In this document: positions 35,720-48,139 of the stretch, piece after piece
How positions within the stretch are numbered: position 1 is the first letter of the stretch
Layout: each line of letters starts with the position of its first letter
From: Simmondsia chinensis
Taxonomy: Eukaryota > Streptophyta > Magnoliopsida > Caryophyllales > Simmondsiaceae
Assembly: GCA_018398585.1 (NCBI GenBank)
Contig: JAGTTD010000003.1
Location: 11,230,637 to 11,294,636 of the forward strand
Reading direction: 5' to 3'
DNA: 64,000 nt
Program-made: the position numbers and the translations under genes
Notes under the pieces: generated by a model
What the model was told of the DNA's origin: nothing
What the model saw: the letters and a program-made list of their open reading frames with translations, nothing else
Database searches by the model: none

Positions 35720-36285
35720 GTACTGGTGCTACTATCGTTTCCTTGTGCCCCCATTTCTTCTTTATTTGTGAGTGTTTCCTCCTCAATCACCTCCTCCGCT
35801 TCTTCAGCCACTGGGGTAGCATCAATTACCAGCCGAGCCGCATTACCGATCGAGACCAACGTCAGGTTCACCTTGCGATTTCAATGAGTTTAAGAAGTTT
35901 ACCCATGTGTTGCTTTCCTCTCTTGTGAGCATTCAACACTTTCATAGATTGTGCACCAAAATTACACATGTTACACCTGAACTTCAACTTTGTGTAAGTT
36001 GTGTAATGTTCAACATTGCACAAAACTGAAGTTCTGATATGAGATGTGTAATGTTGGTGCGCATACCATGAAAGTGATGAATGGTCACAAGAGGGGAAAG
36101 AAACACATGCCTAAACTTCTTAAACTAATCGAAGATCGCGAGGCAAACTTGACATTGGCCTCGACCGATAAGGCACCTCGATTGGTAATTGATGCTTTAC
36201 CAGTGGCTGAAGAATCGGAGGAGGTGATCGAGGAGGAAAAGCTCGTAAAGCCGGAGCTGGGAAGCGATCGTATCACCAGTACTAT
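35720..36285. repeat. Long palindrome (hairpin) carrying a zinc-finger gene fragment
   Basis: The arms 35720 to about 35990 and about 36025-36285 are imperfect inverted copies, roughly 80-85% alike by eye, with a loop of only a few dozen bases near 36005. Corresponding outer ends are TACTGGTGCTACTATCG and the complement of CGATCGTATCACCAGTA. The right arm on the plus strand, and the left arm on the minus strand, code for a C2H2 matrin/U1-type zinc-finger fragment: NVGAHTMKVMNGHKRGKKH, then PKLLKLIEDREANLTLAST. A transcript would fold into a long double-stranded RNA. Confidence 0.85.
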
Positions 36286-36316
36286 AAGTCCCGCACCAAC
36301 CACTGCTACTTTATAA
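36044..36316 (+). pseudogene. Captured C2H2 (matrin/U1-type) zinc-finger gene fragment
   Basis: The right arm of the palindrome keeps a 90-codon open frame. The C-x2-C...H-x-GKKH arrangement of double-strand-RNA-binding or U1-type zinc fingers is visible, but one Cys of the CxxC pair is missing (CNVGAH). Acidic residues (SEEVIEEEKL) follow. It looks like a host gene piece captured by the transposon and duplicated head to head. The left arm (35940-35743, minus strand) carries the same piece with stops. The parent gene is unknown. Confidence 0.55.
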
Positions 36317-36394
36317 TAGGTTATCAATTTATTTTCTTTTATGAAATATATATTCAATTTCACCACCTATGTAGACTTGTTCTATTAGTGTCAA

Positions 36395-36640
36395 AGTCAT
36401 AAGTGTTTCGACACAGCAAATAACTGTGTCGACACATAGTTGATTTTGCCAGTGGTGATTTTGAGTACATGATTAGTAATTTTGAGTACATGTATTCAAA
36501 AATCACCTATGTGTCGACACACTTATTTTAAATGTCGACAAACAGTTGCTTTTGAATGACTAGAGATGTTGTGTACGTGATTTGTGATTATGTGTACACA
36601 TACTCAAAATCACAATCACTTGTATTCAAATAATGCGACG
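36395..36640. repeat. TGTGTCGACACA array 2
   Basis: Palindromes lie at 36424 and 36511, with variants at 36402 and 36531, among GTGATTTTGAGTACATG and its complement. Units occur in both orientations. Just downstream lies the Ulp1 gene, so this may be promoter sequence. Confidence 0.8.
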
Positions 36641-36692
36641 TCTTTCATAGTTAATTGATTGATTATGATTACCATCGTAGTGGGTAAGGAGG

Positions 36693-39600
36693 ATGAGCAA
36701 AGTATGGAAGACTTTGCCTAATGAGGAGAAAGAACTGTACATATTTGAGTCAAAGAATGACTCAAGTTTGTACCAAGGTCAAAAAACTGAAGAGTCATCC
36801 AAGCCCAGGGTAATACATGTTGAAAATTTGTACTATTTCTTATATTATATGGTGAAGCTAATTACACTGAGTGATATTCAGGTATATACACATTGCGCAC
36901 TGCAATGGGTAATTGAATTGATGAAGCAACTATTTGAAGAGAAGCGGACTGCCATTGAAGCTTTGGTCTTGGGTGGTCTGATGCACATAAAGTGCAAAAA
37001 AATTAATATGGATATGTGTCTAAGTGTAATCGACAATTTTGACCCGATGTCCCAAGTTTTTCCCTTTCAAATAACAAAATTTTTTTGACCGAAAAAGATG
37101 TAGAGGAACTTTTGGTAAATTGACGATTACGAAGATGAATCAAGACCGAATAGCTTGTACAAAGAGTTTGACGGTTGGACATGTAGTCAAATGGAAGAAG
37201 CACTAGTCACCCACGGTATTGTTGATGGCCGATTCATAGTGTTAGTGATTATTTATGCATTGACTGCATTTTTGTGTCCAACTGCGAGACTCAACCAAAG
37301 AAGTCATGGTTCAAACTCGCAGTTGACACCAATAAGACATCGGGTGTGAATTGGACAAAAATTGCATATAGAGGAATTATTGATGGAGTTTCGGAGTACA
37401 GAAGAAGCAAAAAAAGATTGAATGGATGCATTTATTTATTTATTTATTTATAGTAAGCACGTTTCTTGCTTAATTTTTATCGTATTTCAACATAATATAT
37501 GTTCTAAATTCTCTTATTTTGTTAAACGTACTATATTTTCTTTTGCGAGTACTCAATCAATGGACGCGTATCGATGCCCCCCTCAACTCGAATGAATCCT
37601 AGTTGCTGCTTTTAGACGGATGCAGAAGAAAAGGCTAAGAAAGGGTACATTCTTCAAGTGTATAAATATTTTGGTGATGTCAAGGTAATACATGATAAAA
37701 TTGAATATGGTTTTTTTTGTAATAGCTTCTTCTGACATATGCGATTAGTTTTAACTTCGTGTGCTTGGCGTTATAAAGTTCTCGAAGGACCCTACTGAGG
37801 AAATAACAAGCCCTCCATTGGCAATCGTACCTTTTGCTCCATCCCTAGTACCTTGTGCGACCAGATTGAGGAGTAGTATCATGCGCCAATCGATGAGGTC
37901 GGCGATAATAAAGCTTGCACGTGTTGTAAGGACTGTATTCATGCAATGGCTATGCAAATAATTGCACGGGATGAGAAAATCAATGCATTGATCGTGCAAA
38001 ATGATGCAATGGCCTTGCAACTAAGTGTAAGAGACGAGCAAATAAATGCATTGGCCAAGCAAAATGATGCAATGACCATGCAAATAAAACAACTTTTTGA
38101 CATAATAAAGAATTTGAAAGAAAATAAAAGATTTCCATATCGAATTTTCAAATGAATTTCGTTCTTTAAGTCCAGACAAAAATGTCCAACCTGGAAGACA
38201 TTCATTAGTACCTAATCTCCCCCCCCCCCCCCCCCCAATAGTATCGGTGTACAAATGTGAGCAACTTATAACGCCAAACCAGGATGCATGTTCCTCTAAT
38301 TCCGTTGGTTCAAGGTCTCTAAATAAGGTGTGGAAACCAATGTTAGAGATGGAATTTAACCCAAAGCCTCTCAGGGTGAATTCAACACTCTCTTTGCTGA
38401 TCTTGAAAGATGAACCAGTCCAACCACCTCGTATTAGTAAATTACATGAGATGTCATTGAGGATAACATCTAAGAGGAAAAGGGGGCAATCTATACGTAC
38501 ACCTTATGCAATGAGCCGGAAGAGGCAGACAAAGAACCCAGGTGAAAATAAAAAGACTGAAGAATAATCGACAAATGTGATTGAATTGGGCAGCGAGAGC
38601 AATGAGCCCATCTGACCACCAGAGCGCATCCCTCTCTCCAGATATCCAATAGATGCCATACTCCAAGAACTCGGTCACATGAAAGGCGCTTATGCCAATA
38701 CATATTCAACGGGAAGTTGGATGCTTCGTAAGTACACACATGTTTGATGTGTCATTTTCAAATTCATATCCAAATATTAATGTTTAATATTATTTTGTAG
38801 GGAAGTATTGGTGGTGACAGAGCAGGATTGGTACTCTTGCACGGACTTCAAAACTTTATACCGGCATGAGTGGCTAAGCGACTCTGTAAGTGAACATTAT
38901 GCACATTTGTATTCATCATCTTATGTTGAATGACCTAATTGGCTACATTGTCACAGGTCATCAACTGTGATGTTTCTTACCCGACCATCTCTTCTAGAAA
39001 TAACGGATGGGTTCGAGTCTTCTTGCCTACCTATTTTTGGTAAATCACCATTCAACACACGTACAAGATCGGCTTAAATTATTCTATCTATTGTGCTAAG
39101 AACTTCATACATGTGCCTTTATATAGGCATGTGCTCTCTCTTTAAGTGTGGAAGACATGACGAATTTTTGTCTCACGTACCCTGGGTCATTTTTTTCATG
39201 TACGATGTATAACACTGATATGGTAAGTAGCAATGATTTTTTTGATGATCACAGTTGGATAAAATTGTTCATCAATGTACATTCTAAGGACTTGTGTTGC
39301 ACTGCAGCTATACATCCCAATAAATATAGTAACATGCATTGGTTTCTGTGTGTGGTTGACCTCTATCTGAAGGTATCCTATGTACTGGATTCTCTTCCAT
39401 TGGATGAAGGAACTAAGTGAAGGGTGGAATTGACTAAGAAAATTGTAAGCATCGTTGTCTTCACCACATGTTTGATACGAATATCATGCAGTTATAATTA
39501 CACCATATGTGATCATAATATCCTTTTTATTATAGTTGCAAAGTACTTCAGCATACTCCGGACAAATGAGTGCATGGGAAACATGTGCTGAAATACATTC

Positions 39601-39979
39601 TTATCCAATCCGTGTTTCAACGGTCCCTAACTAGCATAATAGGTATACCACTTATTCTTGGGTTGTTGATATCTATAGTAATTTGCACTGTCATTCTTAT
39701 TACGCAGCAACGATTGTGAATTTTTTGTAATAAAGTGGCTTCAAGCTGTTGAATGGGACAACATGGAGCCTTTTGATCATAAGTCAATTCAGGTAAATGC
39801 TTAGTGTCATTGTTCATGGTCATGATTCATGTTCCCTTTTGAAGGTTTTCCTTGTATATTTACAACTGTAATTAAATAATGTACTCCTTTTTTCTCCTTG
39901 CATGCAGGAATGGGATCACGATAGATTAAAGCTGTTGATAGAATTATTGACTAATTCCCTCAACAGCAAATTACAATAA
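36693..39979 (+). pseudogene. Ulp1-type (C48) SUMO protease gene of the transposon
   Basis: This multi-exon gene is read on the plus strand. The N-terminal exons give KQLFEEKRTAIEAL, HIKCKKINMDMCLSVIDNFDP and YALTAFLCPTARLN, as in transposon-borne plant Ulp1 proteins. A coiled-coil segment (37946-38155: ARDEKINALIVQNDAMALQL) and a basic patch (SKRKRGQSIRTPYAMSRKR, about 38470) follow. The C48 domain runs from 38800: TDFKTLYRHEWLSDSVINC (intron 38886-38956), the catalytic His in NMHWFLCVVDL, Asp in VLDSLPLDE, and Cys in SNDCEFFVIKWLQAVEW, which ends at a GT donor (39797) and resumes after a CAG acceptor with EWDHDRLKLLIELLTNS. Frameshifts in the middle and a Gly-to-Glu change next to the Cys suggest it no longer works. 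In the family, Ulp1 removes SUMO from proteins. Confidence 0.8.
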
Positions 39980-40289
39980 GTTAAAGACAGAGCGGGCTGC
40001 TAGTATTCACATACAGTGATGTTGCACTCAGTTTTGTCGACTTCTTCTACTCTAAGATCCCTTCTTGTATTGAACAAAACATAAGTGTAATAAAATTTTT
40101 GTATTGATGCTGTACATTTGTAACCAATGAGTATGAATGTATTGATATATTGTTTATTACCAGATCGTACTAGTTAAATTGTTGATAGGAACCATTCAAA
40201 TTTATGTATGTTATTTCTTTGGATGGAGGAACTCTATTGTCTAAAAGAAGGGATTGGTGAAACGTAGTACTGAGGCAGCGTGATTGTTT

Positions 40290-41515
40290 GTAAGACTAAT
40301 GTACTCAAAATCACCATCCAAGTCCTCAAAATGAACACCCAAGTACCCACTAATGTACTCAAAATCACAACCAAGTACCCACTAATGTGCTCAAAATGAC
40401 TAAGTACTCAACAAAACAAGTAATGTACTTAGAGGTACTCAGTATCACCATCAAAGAACCGGAATCCATGTACACATCACCTTAATGTACTCAAATTCAG
40501 TAATTCGTTAACACTATTTGTGTGTCGACACATAATACACGTGTGTCGACACAAAAATTACAGTGAGCATTATGTGTCAACACAGGAAATATCTGTGTAG
40601 ACAGAATCATGTACTCAGAATCAACGTCAACGTACCCAAAATTACCACCCCATGTATACATCACAATAATGTACTCTTAGTAATTCATCAACACAACCTA
40701 TGTGTTGACACACAGATAAAGTGTGTCGACTCCAAAATTACAGTGAGCATTATGTGTCGACATATTTAATCTTTGTGTCGACACAAAGTACCAGCATTTG
40801 TATGAAAACCAAAGGATGCAGATGAGTGTCAACACAGATAATTTGTATGTCAACACACATATTATAGTGAGCATTGTGTGTCGATACAGTTACTATTTGT
40901 GTCGACATACATGTCACGTACTCAGTATCACACCCAAAGTACCCAAGTTATCCACCAATGTACTCAAAATCACAATACTATCTGTGTCGATACATAATGT
41001 TCATGTGTCGACACATATGTTATGGTGAGCATTGTGTGTCGACACACAAATCACGTACTCAGATTCACCACCAAAGTACCCAAGTTATCCACCAATGTAC
41101 TCAACATCACCACCATACCAAATGTGTCGACACACTATGATTATGTGTCGACACACATATTACAATGAGATAGGTCTGTCAACTCACATATCACGTACTC
41201 AGATTCAAAATAAGGTTTGGAGATGTGTGTCAACACGCGAAGTTTGGGTGTCGACACACATAATATAGTGAGCATTGTGTGTCGACACACATGTCACGCA
41301 CTCAGATTCACAACCAAGGTACCTAAGTTATCCACCAATGTACTCAACATCACAATACCATACGTGTCGACACACGATGTTCATATGTCGACACAAGTTA
41401 TCCACCAATGTTCTTCACTATATCATATGTGCCGACACATGGTGTTTGCGTGTCGACGCACATGTTACAGTGAGCATTGTATGTCGATGCACAAAGTACG
41501 TGTGTCGACACACGA
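40290..41515. repeat. TGTGTCGACACA array 3 (densest), about 158-bp higher-order unit
   Basis: Paired palindromes spaced about 20 bp apart recur with GTGAGCATTGTGTGTCGACA, CACGTACTCAGATTCACC and AAGTTATCCACCAATGTACT. GTGAGCATT-type anchors fall at about 40867, 41025, 41268 and 41469. At least a dozen near-perfect TGTCGACAC sites lie here. Its GTACTCAAAATCAC units run opposite to array 1. Confidence 0.85.
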
Positions 41516-41519
41516 CCAT

Positions 41520-41985
41520 GCTTTAAAAAGTCGAAACCCTAAACTATCTTCCTCACTTCGTTTTCTCCCACTCTCTCTCTAGAACCCTAGATTCATCTAT
41601 AACTCAATATCCAGCAAGTCATCCATTCTCTCAGGTATGTAAGCTAATTTTTATTACAAATCAGGTTTCTACACACCTTTTTACATCAAAACCTTAAGAT
41701 TTTTGGTCAGATTCTCATCTCTTTGCCAAACCCTAACTGAGAACCAAACTCACGATTTTCCATTCTTAAATTTGCTTGCTTTACTTTAATTTTCTTGCTA
41801 GTCTAAGTAAAAAAAAATCATTTATTTGTTATAAAATTTCTGTATCCCTAACAGTTTTTTCAAAAATCCCAAAGTTTCACTTTATCCCACCAAACCCTAA
41901 CCCTACCACGAAATTTCTCTCACATTTTGTTAATTTTTTTGTAGGAAAAAGGTCATGGCTCACACGAAGAGGTTCGAAACTACAT
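41520..41985 (+). repeat. Leader segment, inverted partner of 48140-48600
   Basis: This 450-bp promoter/5'-leader-like piece has AAACCCTA and CTCTCTCTC, an intron-like GGTATGTAAG...TTTTTTTGTAG, then ATG at 41955. It is repeated in inverse orientation at 48600-48140, where the corresponding ATG is at 48164. Shared blocks include TTTGCTTGCTTTACTTT-like text, CCCTAACAGTTTTT and CCACCAAACCCTAACCC. Confidence 0.85.
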
Positions 41986-43110
41986 CAAAGAAGAGGTCTA
42001 GAACAAACGAAGATGAAACTTTCGAGGGTCATACTTCGGTAGATTCCTCTAACCCTTTCCTCATGAAGGAAGTGTTATTTGGTAGGTCCGTGAATTGGGA
42101 ATAGGTTATGCTAAACAACTTGGGGCAATTATATGCTTCGTTTCAAGGTGTAGATTAGCTTGAAATTTGTAGTATAAAGGAACCAGTATTCCCGGCTTTG
42201 GTACGAGAATTTTATTCCAACCTAAAATTTCTGGAAATAATCCTCTTCAATTGTCCTCAAAAGTGGCAGGATAAGCAATCAAAATTAATGCAGTGTTTAT
42301 CAATGAATTACTTGGTTTTATCCATGATGAAGAGGATGATTTCAAATTTCCCCTAGAATTCAACCAATTTCTGCTTCAAGAATCTCACTGCCACTCCATG
42401 ATTCAACAAGTCTAGGGTGAAATACCACTTTCTAACCCAAAGAAGCCGAACTCAAATGATCTAAGAGTGGTTCTTAGATTTGCACATAAATTGATTTGTA
42501 TGAACATCACTCCTACATCGGGTGGCTTCGACTCGGTCTCTTACTTGCATTTATTCCTTTTGTCTCACCTCCTTAATGGCCAAAAGGTTAACCATGGGGA
42601 TTTAGTCGTAAAATTCGTGCTTCATATCTATACAAAGAAGACTATTCCCGTTTATGACATGCTTCTTACCTGTGTATTCCAACGCATGTTAAATACATCA
42701 TATTCCGTGCGAAGATGACTCAACTGAGACATCTTTGAAAAAGATGGGGTTTGCACTTAGAGACGGTGTATGGGTAAAGAAACAAAGAGGAGGCAAGAGA
42801 CCAATAGAAATAGATGAGGATAGAGATGAGAAAGAGGAAAATTCTGCACGAGATTGGGTTATGAGGTCGATGTGGAACAAGGGCCCACCAAAAGAAGGAG
42901 CGTCAGCGAACGTAGTCAGTGTTTAGAAGAACAAATGAATTCACATATCTCAAATTTTAAAGCATTCCGCACTGAAACACGCTCTAATCATGAAGAGTTC
43001 CATAACAAAACACACACAACCCTGCAGAAGATTATGGACTTCCTCTCTTGTAGACAGAAGCCTCCGACACCAAAGTCTTGTTTTATTTTTTTGTATTTGT
43101 ATGTTTTTTA
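41955..43110 (+). pseudogene. Putative plant transposon protein gene
   Basis: The frame starts MAHTKRFETTSKKRSR and, with frameshifts and stops, continues IKEPVFPALVREFYSNLKF, LGFIHDEEDDFKFPLEF, HSMIQQVWGEIPLSNPKKP, HLFLLSHLLNGQKVNHGD and YTKKTIPVYDMLLTCVFQ. It ends with a basic/acidic stretch (KKQRGGKRPIEIDEDRDEK) and a coiled coil-like tail. EPVFPALVREFY matches the plant transposon protein domain family found beside many plant TEs. The function is unknown. The segment is disrupted by at least four lesions. Confidence 0.65.
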
Positions 43111-43254
43111 TTTATTTTGTTGTAAAAATTTTATTTGAATGAAATTATGTGATTCCTTCTTGTTCTTTTTGTTGATGACAAAAGAAATAATTTGTAACAA
43201 TTGATGCTACCTCGATTTTCCCCTTATCAGACATTTCACTTTGGTTTCTGGATC

Positions 43255-44035
43255 CTGTGTGTCGACATACACTCATTGTACTCAAACCCACCACACATGT
43301 TCTCAAAATTGAGTACAAGTTACTTATTTTGAGTACATTTAGTAAAATCACAACTCAAGTTCAAATTTTATTCAGTCCAACTTATATATGGAAAATATTG
43401 TAGCAAATAATGTATATTCAATCTGATCTCAATATCAATAAGTACTCAATATCACCGTCCACATACTTGAAATCACCACCTACGTACTCAACAACACCAT
43501 TAATGTACACCATGTACTCAAAATCACCCACTAATATACTCAATATCAACATGTACTCAATATTACTACCTAAGTATTCAACAACACCACAAATATACTT
43601 AAAGTGACCTTTCAAGGACTCAAATTCAGCAATTCATGAAAGTAAGTCACGTGTCAACACACAAAGTCCATGTGTCGATGCACGTATTACAGTGGGCACA
43701 AAGAGTGATTGTGTGTCAACACACACGTACTGTGTGTGTTGACACACACGTACTGTGTGTGTTGACACACACAGCACATACTCCTAATGATAAAGTTGGG
43801 TACATTAGTGATAGTACTGTGTACATGGGTAGTGATTTTGAGTACATAAATAGTGATCATGAGTACAATTGTTGTGATATTGAGTACACAGCTGTGTGTG
43901 TCGACACACATGTTACTGACACTGGGTACTTTTTGGTAATATTGTGTACATGGGTGGTGATATTGAGTACATAAGGCATGTGTGTCGACACACATGTTTT
44001 GTGTGTCGACACACATAACAATTGTTGAAAATTTA
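43255..44035. repeat. TGTGTCGACACA array 4, with orientation switch
   Basis: Units point as GTACTCAAAATCACC from 43270 to 43620 and as GTGATTTTGAGTACAT from 43800 to 43970, so the array itself is a loose inverted repeat. Palindromes lie at 43899, 43982 and 44002. GTGTGTTGACACACACGTACT is repeated in tandem at 43715-43770. Confidence 0.85.
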
Positions 44036-44289
44036 AGGATTATGCATTCAATTGAAGCGCCTAAAATTTAAATGAAATGTGGGTGATGTAAACTCAAATC
44101 TCCCTATCTTCTTGTTTTTTCTTTAAATCTCCAGAACTAATTCCTTCACCATGCAAGTGATTATTTGGTGATTTGGAACATATTGAAGAAAAAATATTAG
44201 TCGGTAAGTCATTTGTGCTCCATTTTCTAATTATATCATATATTTTTTCGAATAAACAATTTTATTTATGTTCATTGGACATTTAATTT

Positions 44290-44640
44290 CAAAGTGCAAA
44301 TTTTTTTGAGTACATGTATTGTGATTTTACGCACATAGTTAGATCTTGAGTACATGGATGTTGAATTAGATCTTGAGTACATGGATGTTGAAGTTAAGTG
44401 AGTTGTGATTTTGAGTATGTTCTTGGTGTTTTTGAATACTTGTGTGGTGATTCTGAATACATTAATAGTGCTACTGAGTACATGTGTGGTGATTTTGTGT
44501 ACACACATTGGACTTCGTTCGTTTTTTTTTAGTCTGTGTGTCAACACGCGTATTCTATGTGTCGATACAAAGTTTATTTTGAGTCATGGTGATTCTAAGT
44601 ACATTCCTTGATTTTGAGTACGTGGGTTGTCAATGTGACT
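44290..44640 (+). repeat. GTGATTTTGAGTACATG array 5
   Basis: Short repeats of TTTGAGTACATGGATGTTGA (adjacent copies at about 44340-44400) and GTGGTGATTTTGTGTAC lie immediately upstream of the transposase gene. Confidence 0.75.
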
Positions 44641-44681
44641 CAAGTAACTAATTTCAAATTTTAATCTTACAATTACAGATC

Positions 44682-46995
44682 ATGGATGCCTCTTTTATGC
44701 AAAGTCAGTGGTCTTACTAGAGGAAATCCTTAAATGAATTAGAAGATAATGATGTTATGTCGCTGGTATTTTCATCTCTGGAAGAAGCAGAACGATTTTA
44801 CGACGACTATGCTAAAGTATCAGGGTTTACTGTGCATAGAGGTGACATGAAAATGATAGAAAGACCGATCTTCCCATATACAGGGCATTATTGTGCTCTA
44901 GAGAAGGAGAGAGGTCAAATCCACACACACTTCAATAAGAAGGAATAAGGCAAGAGAAGCCGCTCACAAGGTGTTTCTGCCAAGGCAGAATAAAGTTTAA
45001 GTATGATAAGCATAGAAGCATATGGTGTGTGAAAGAGTTCATATCAAACCCCAACCATCAACTTGTTGATTCAGCACATATGTCGTACTTACGATTACAT
45101 AGAGGCCTAAACGAAGCAAATAAGGCCCAAATAATGTCAATGTACAAATTAGGCATACAACAATCTCAAATTCATCGCACATGGTGCAACAATCGGGGAG
45201 GGCGGGGGGGGGGGGGGGGGGGGGGGGGACTGAAAAGGTCGGACAGACGAAGAAGGACATGTATAATTTCATCACTTAGGAGCGCAGGAATGCAACATAA
45301 GGGGGTGACACGGAAGGCGTACTGGGTTATCTATTCGGAAAGAAAATAACAGATCCGTTAATGTTCGTAAAGTACGATGTTGATGAGGAAAATCGTCTAC
45401 GAAACATATTTGTGGCGGATTCAAAGTTGCGGATAGACTATTGTCACTTTGGTGACACTATGGCCTTTGATACGATGTACAAGGTCAACACTTATGGGAT
45501 GCCGTTCGTGATTATAGTTGGGGTGAACAACCATTGATAAATGGTTGTGTCCGAATGTGCATTGCTTCATGATGAGACCACAGAGACATACGTCTGGGTT
45601 CTGGAAACTTTACTAGAGGCAATGGATGGAAAAAAAACCATTGACTGTCATCACAGACAGGGACAAGAGCATGGGAAATGCAATATCGCTAGTCCTCCCT
45701 ACGACCGTGCATCGATTGTGTTTGTGGAACCTAAAAAGAACTGCACAAGCTCATGTAGGTCAACCTTTTTCGAAGGAATTCGTACAGTGCTCAATTATAC
45801 ATTGTACACCTGAAGAGTTTGTGCATGCATGGAAAACATTAGTTGAGCAATTGGAGCTAACCAGAAACGAATGGGTTAAATAACTGTTTTAAAAAAGATT
45901 TCATCAGGCAGATGCATATTTGGAGGGTCACTTCTTTGCTGGCATGAGAAGCACACAATGATGTGAAAGTACAAACTCAACTTTGAAACAGTACATGCAA
46001 CACAGGCTGAAGTTGTTTGTGTTTGTTCAGTATTTTGATCACTAGCTTCTAGAGAATAGGGAAAAAGAGGCCAAGGCCGACTTCGATACTCCACACTCCA
46101 AGCTAGTTATCAGAGGTCTCTTGATCAGTATCGAAACTCATGCCAGTCAACTGTACACTTGAGCTGCCTTCAAGATATTTCAAGACAAGTTGTCGTACGA
46201 GTCGCTTTTTATGTTAAGAGATGCCACACAACTTGGGGAATACATGGCATACACTTGCGTCAATATTCAAAAGGAGATTCTACGTGGATAGTTCTACATT
46301 ATCCATCCACACAGATAATGAAATGCAGTTGCAAGAAGCTAGAGTCGGTTCAGTTTCCTATGTCGACGCATGATTGCTATGATGAAATATCTGGACATGG
46401 ACTCCATCCTTCTCGGTTACATTGCACAATGATGGACAATACATGCAAAGCCTTCCTATTGCAGTAGCTCCGAACTATCGGCGCCCACTGAAATGCAGCG
46501 TATGATAAGATACAGTGCATTGAACACCCGTTGGAACCAACTATGTTTCCTTGCATTGCAAACTGACGATGCATTCAAAGAAATAATACAATGTAAAGAA
46601 CAATTATGTGCTAAGATGACGAAGAGTGTTGACCTACGTAATAATCAAAATGATTGAGCTACCTTCGGGGTGGCTGACCCTCCAATTGCTAATTCAAGAG
46701 CTAAAAAAAAACCGACCAAGACAAAGGTCTGCAAGTAATGCGGAGGAGAAGGCCATCTCAAGTGCAATTCTATGCAAGGCATACATCACGCGGCATCAAG
46801 TGAACAGGCCACGTACGTAGGTCGAAGCTCTAGCACATACAACTACAACCGATCGTCCTCGATCAATGCTAGATATTTCACATTAGGTGGTGGCGATCTA
46901 TCCGGTTACCACAGTACAACTGCTCAACAACCCTTGCCGCACTTTACGATGCAACATCTTCTAACCCAGTACAATGCAGTATGTTTCGAATCATA
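44682..46995 (+). pseudogene. FAR1/MULE transposase
   Basis: The frame begins MDASFMQSQWS and enters a FAR1-type DNA-binding domain (FSSLEEAERFYDDYAKVSGF, EFISNPNHQLVDSAHMSYLR, HRGLNEANKAQIMSMYKLGI). A run of 25 G (45204-45228) interrupts it. The MULE catalytic domain follows: NRLRNIFVADSKLRIDY, FGDTMAFDTMYKVNTYGMPF, LTVITDRDKSMGNAI (Asp region) and HRLCLWNLKRTAQAH. A degraded SWIM zinc finger (MKCSCKKLESVQFPMSTH) and a C-terminal CCHC-like knuckle (CGGEGHLKC) close it. Several stops and frameshifts show it is inactive. It is the best evidence that the surrounding 15-kb structure is Mutator-like. Confidence 0.88.
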
Positions 46996-47039
46996 GCAAC
47001 AATTACATATTTTATTTTTTAACAATTACAAACAGCATA

Positions 47040-47400
47040 ATGTTATGTATTTAACCAAATATAGGACCAACAATACAATTCATCAAGCAACATACACATT
47101 ACAGATAATTTTTCTTGGTCCCTATCAATATTTTGGTAGAAGCAACCCAGAAATAACAGGTACATCCATACTTATTGATTTCGAATGTACAACATCGCCT
47201 TATATTGATGCATTGTCGAATTATACATTCGATATGTTAACATCATCATCAAGTTCAACATTTGCGTAAACATTATCAAATGGGCCTAGCTTTTAATTCA
47301 AATTAAATGATGTACAACAAAATCCAACTTGCACGCCATTACAACTACAAGATTCCCTCAAGCCTATTCCTTCTATTGTTCATCCTCATCTTGTGAACCC
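47040..47400 (+). other. Non-coding stretch downstream of transposase
   Basis: This may hold the last part of the transposase C-terminus (Ser/Thr-rich text at 47190-47265). I see nothing else. Confidence 0.35.
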
Positions 47401-47439
47401 ACTCTTTACTTCTGTCTCCCATCTTCTTGAATTACTTAT

Positions 47440-48130
47440 CTTCTCTGCTTCATCACTCTCCCCACATCAACCCCTTCCTTCTCATCCTCCTATAACAACT
47501 ACATGAGTCGGGTCTTACACCAAATGACATTTTATGCATTATGATATATGAACAAGAGAAAATAATATGCATAGTTCAGCACCCATGACTGTCCTTGAAG
47601 ATGTGCAAAACACAAAGTCTAATGTTCTTCCATTGAAGAGAAACGCAATCCTCTTTCGGAATATTTCTTCTTCCATTGGAGTTCCCAAATTGTTTAATCA
47701 AGGAGGTGGCATGCCACCATTGGAGTTCCTTAATTGGATTTCCCAAATTGTTTAATCAAGAAGGTGGCATGTCACCATTGGAGTTCCTTAATTGGAGTTT
47801 CCTTGGTTAAACAATTTGGGACACATTTTTAAGGAACTTCAATGGTGACATGCCACCTCCTTGATTAAACAATTTGGGAACTCCAATGGAAGAAGGAATA
47901 TTCCGGAAGAGGATTGCTTTTCTTTTCAATGGAAGAACATTGGACTTTGTGTTTGACACATCTTTAAGGACGGTCATGAGTGATGAACCATGTATGTTAG
48001 TTTCTCTTGTTCATATATCATAATGCGAAATGTTATTTGGCGTAAGGCCCAACTCATGTATAAAGGAGGATGCGAAGGAAAGGGTTGACGGGAGGAGAGT
48101 GATGAAGCAGAGGACGTAAGGGATTCATCT
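47440..48130. repeat. Second long palindrome (hairpin)
   Basis: The arms 47440 to about 47725 and about 47815-48130 are inverted copies, about 85-90% alike by eye, with a loop of about 90 bp that itself contains shorter repeats of GGAGTTCC and TTGTTTAATCAAG. Landmarks are CATTATGATATATGAACAAG and TTCTTCCATTGAAGAGAAA-type text on the left, and their complements on the right. The right arm runs directly into the inverted leader segment. No clear protein is encoded. Confidence 0.9.
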
Positions 48131-48139
48131 TTAAAGTAG

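Noticed and set aside
38454..38739. Minus-strand frames rich in Cys and His
   Set aside because: They are antisense to the basic segment of the Ulp1 gene and show no zinc-finger spacing.
43636..44016. Frames rich in VSTH, CVDTH and similar repeats, on both strands
   Set aside because: They are translations of the TGTGTCGACACA arrays, open because the repeat unit lacks stops.
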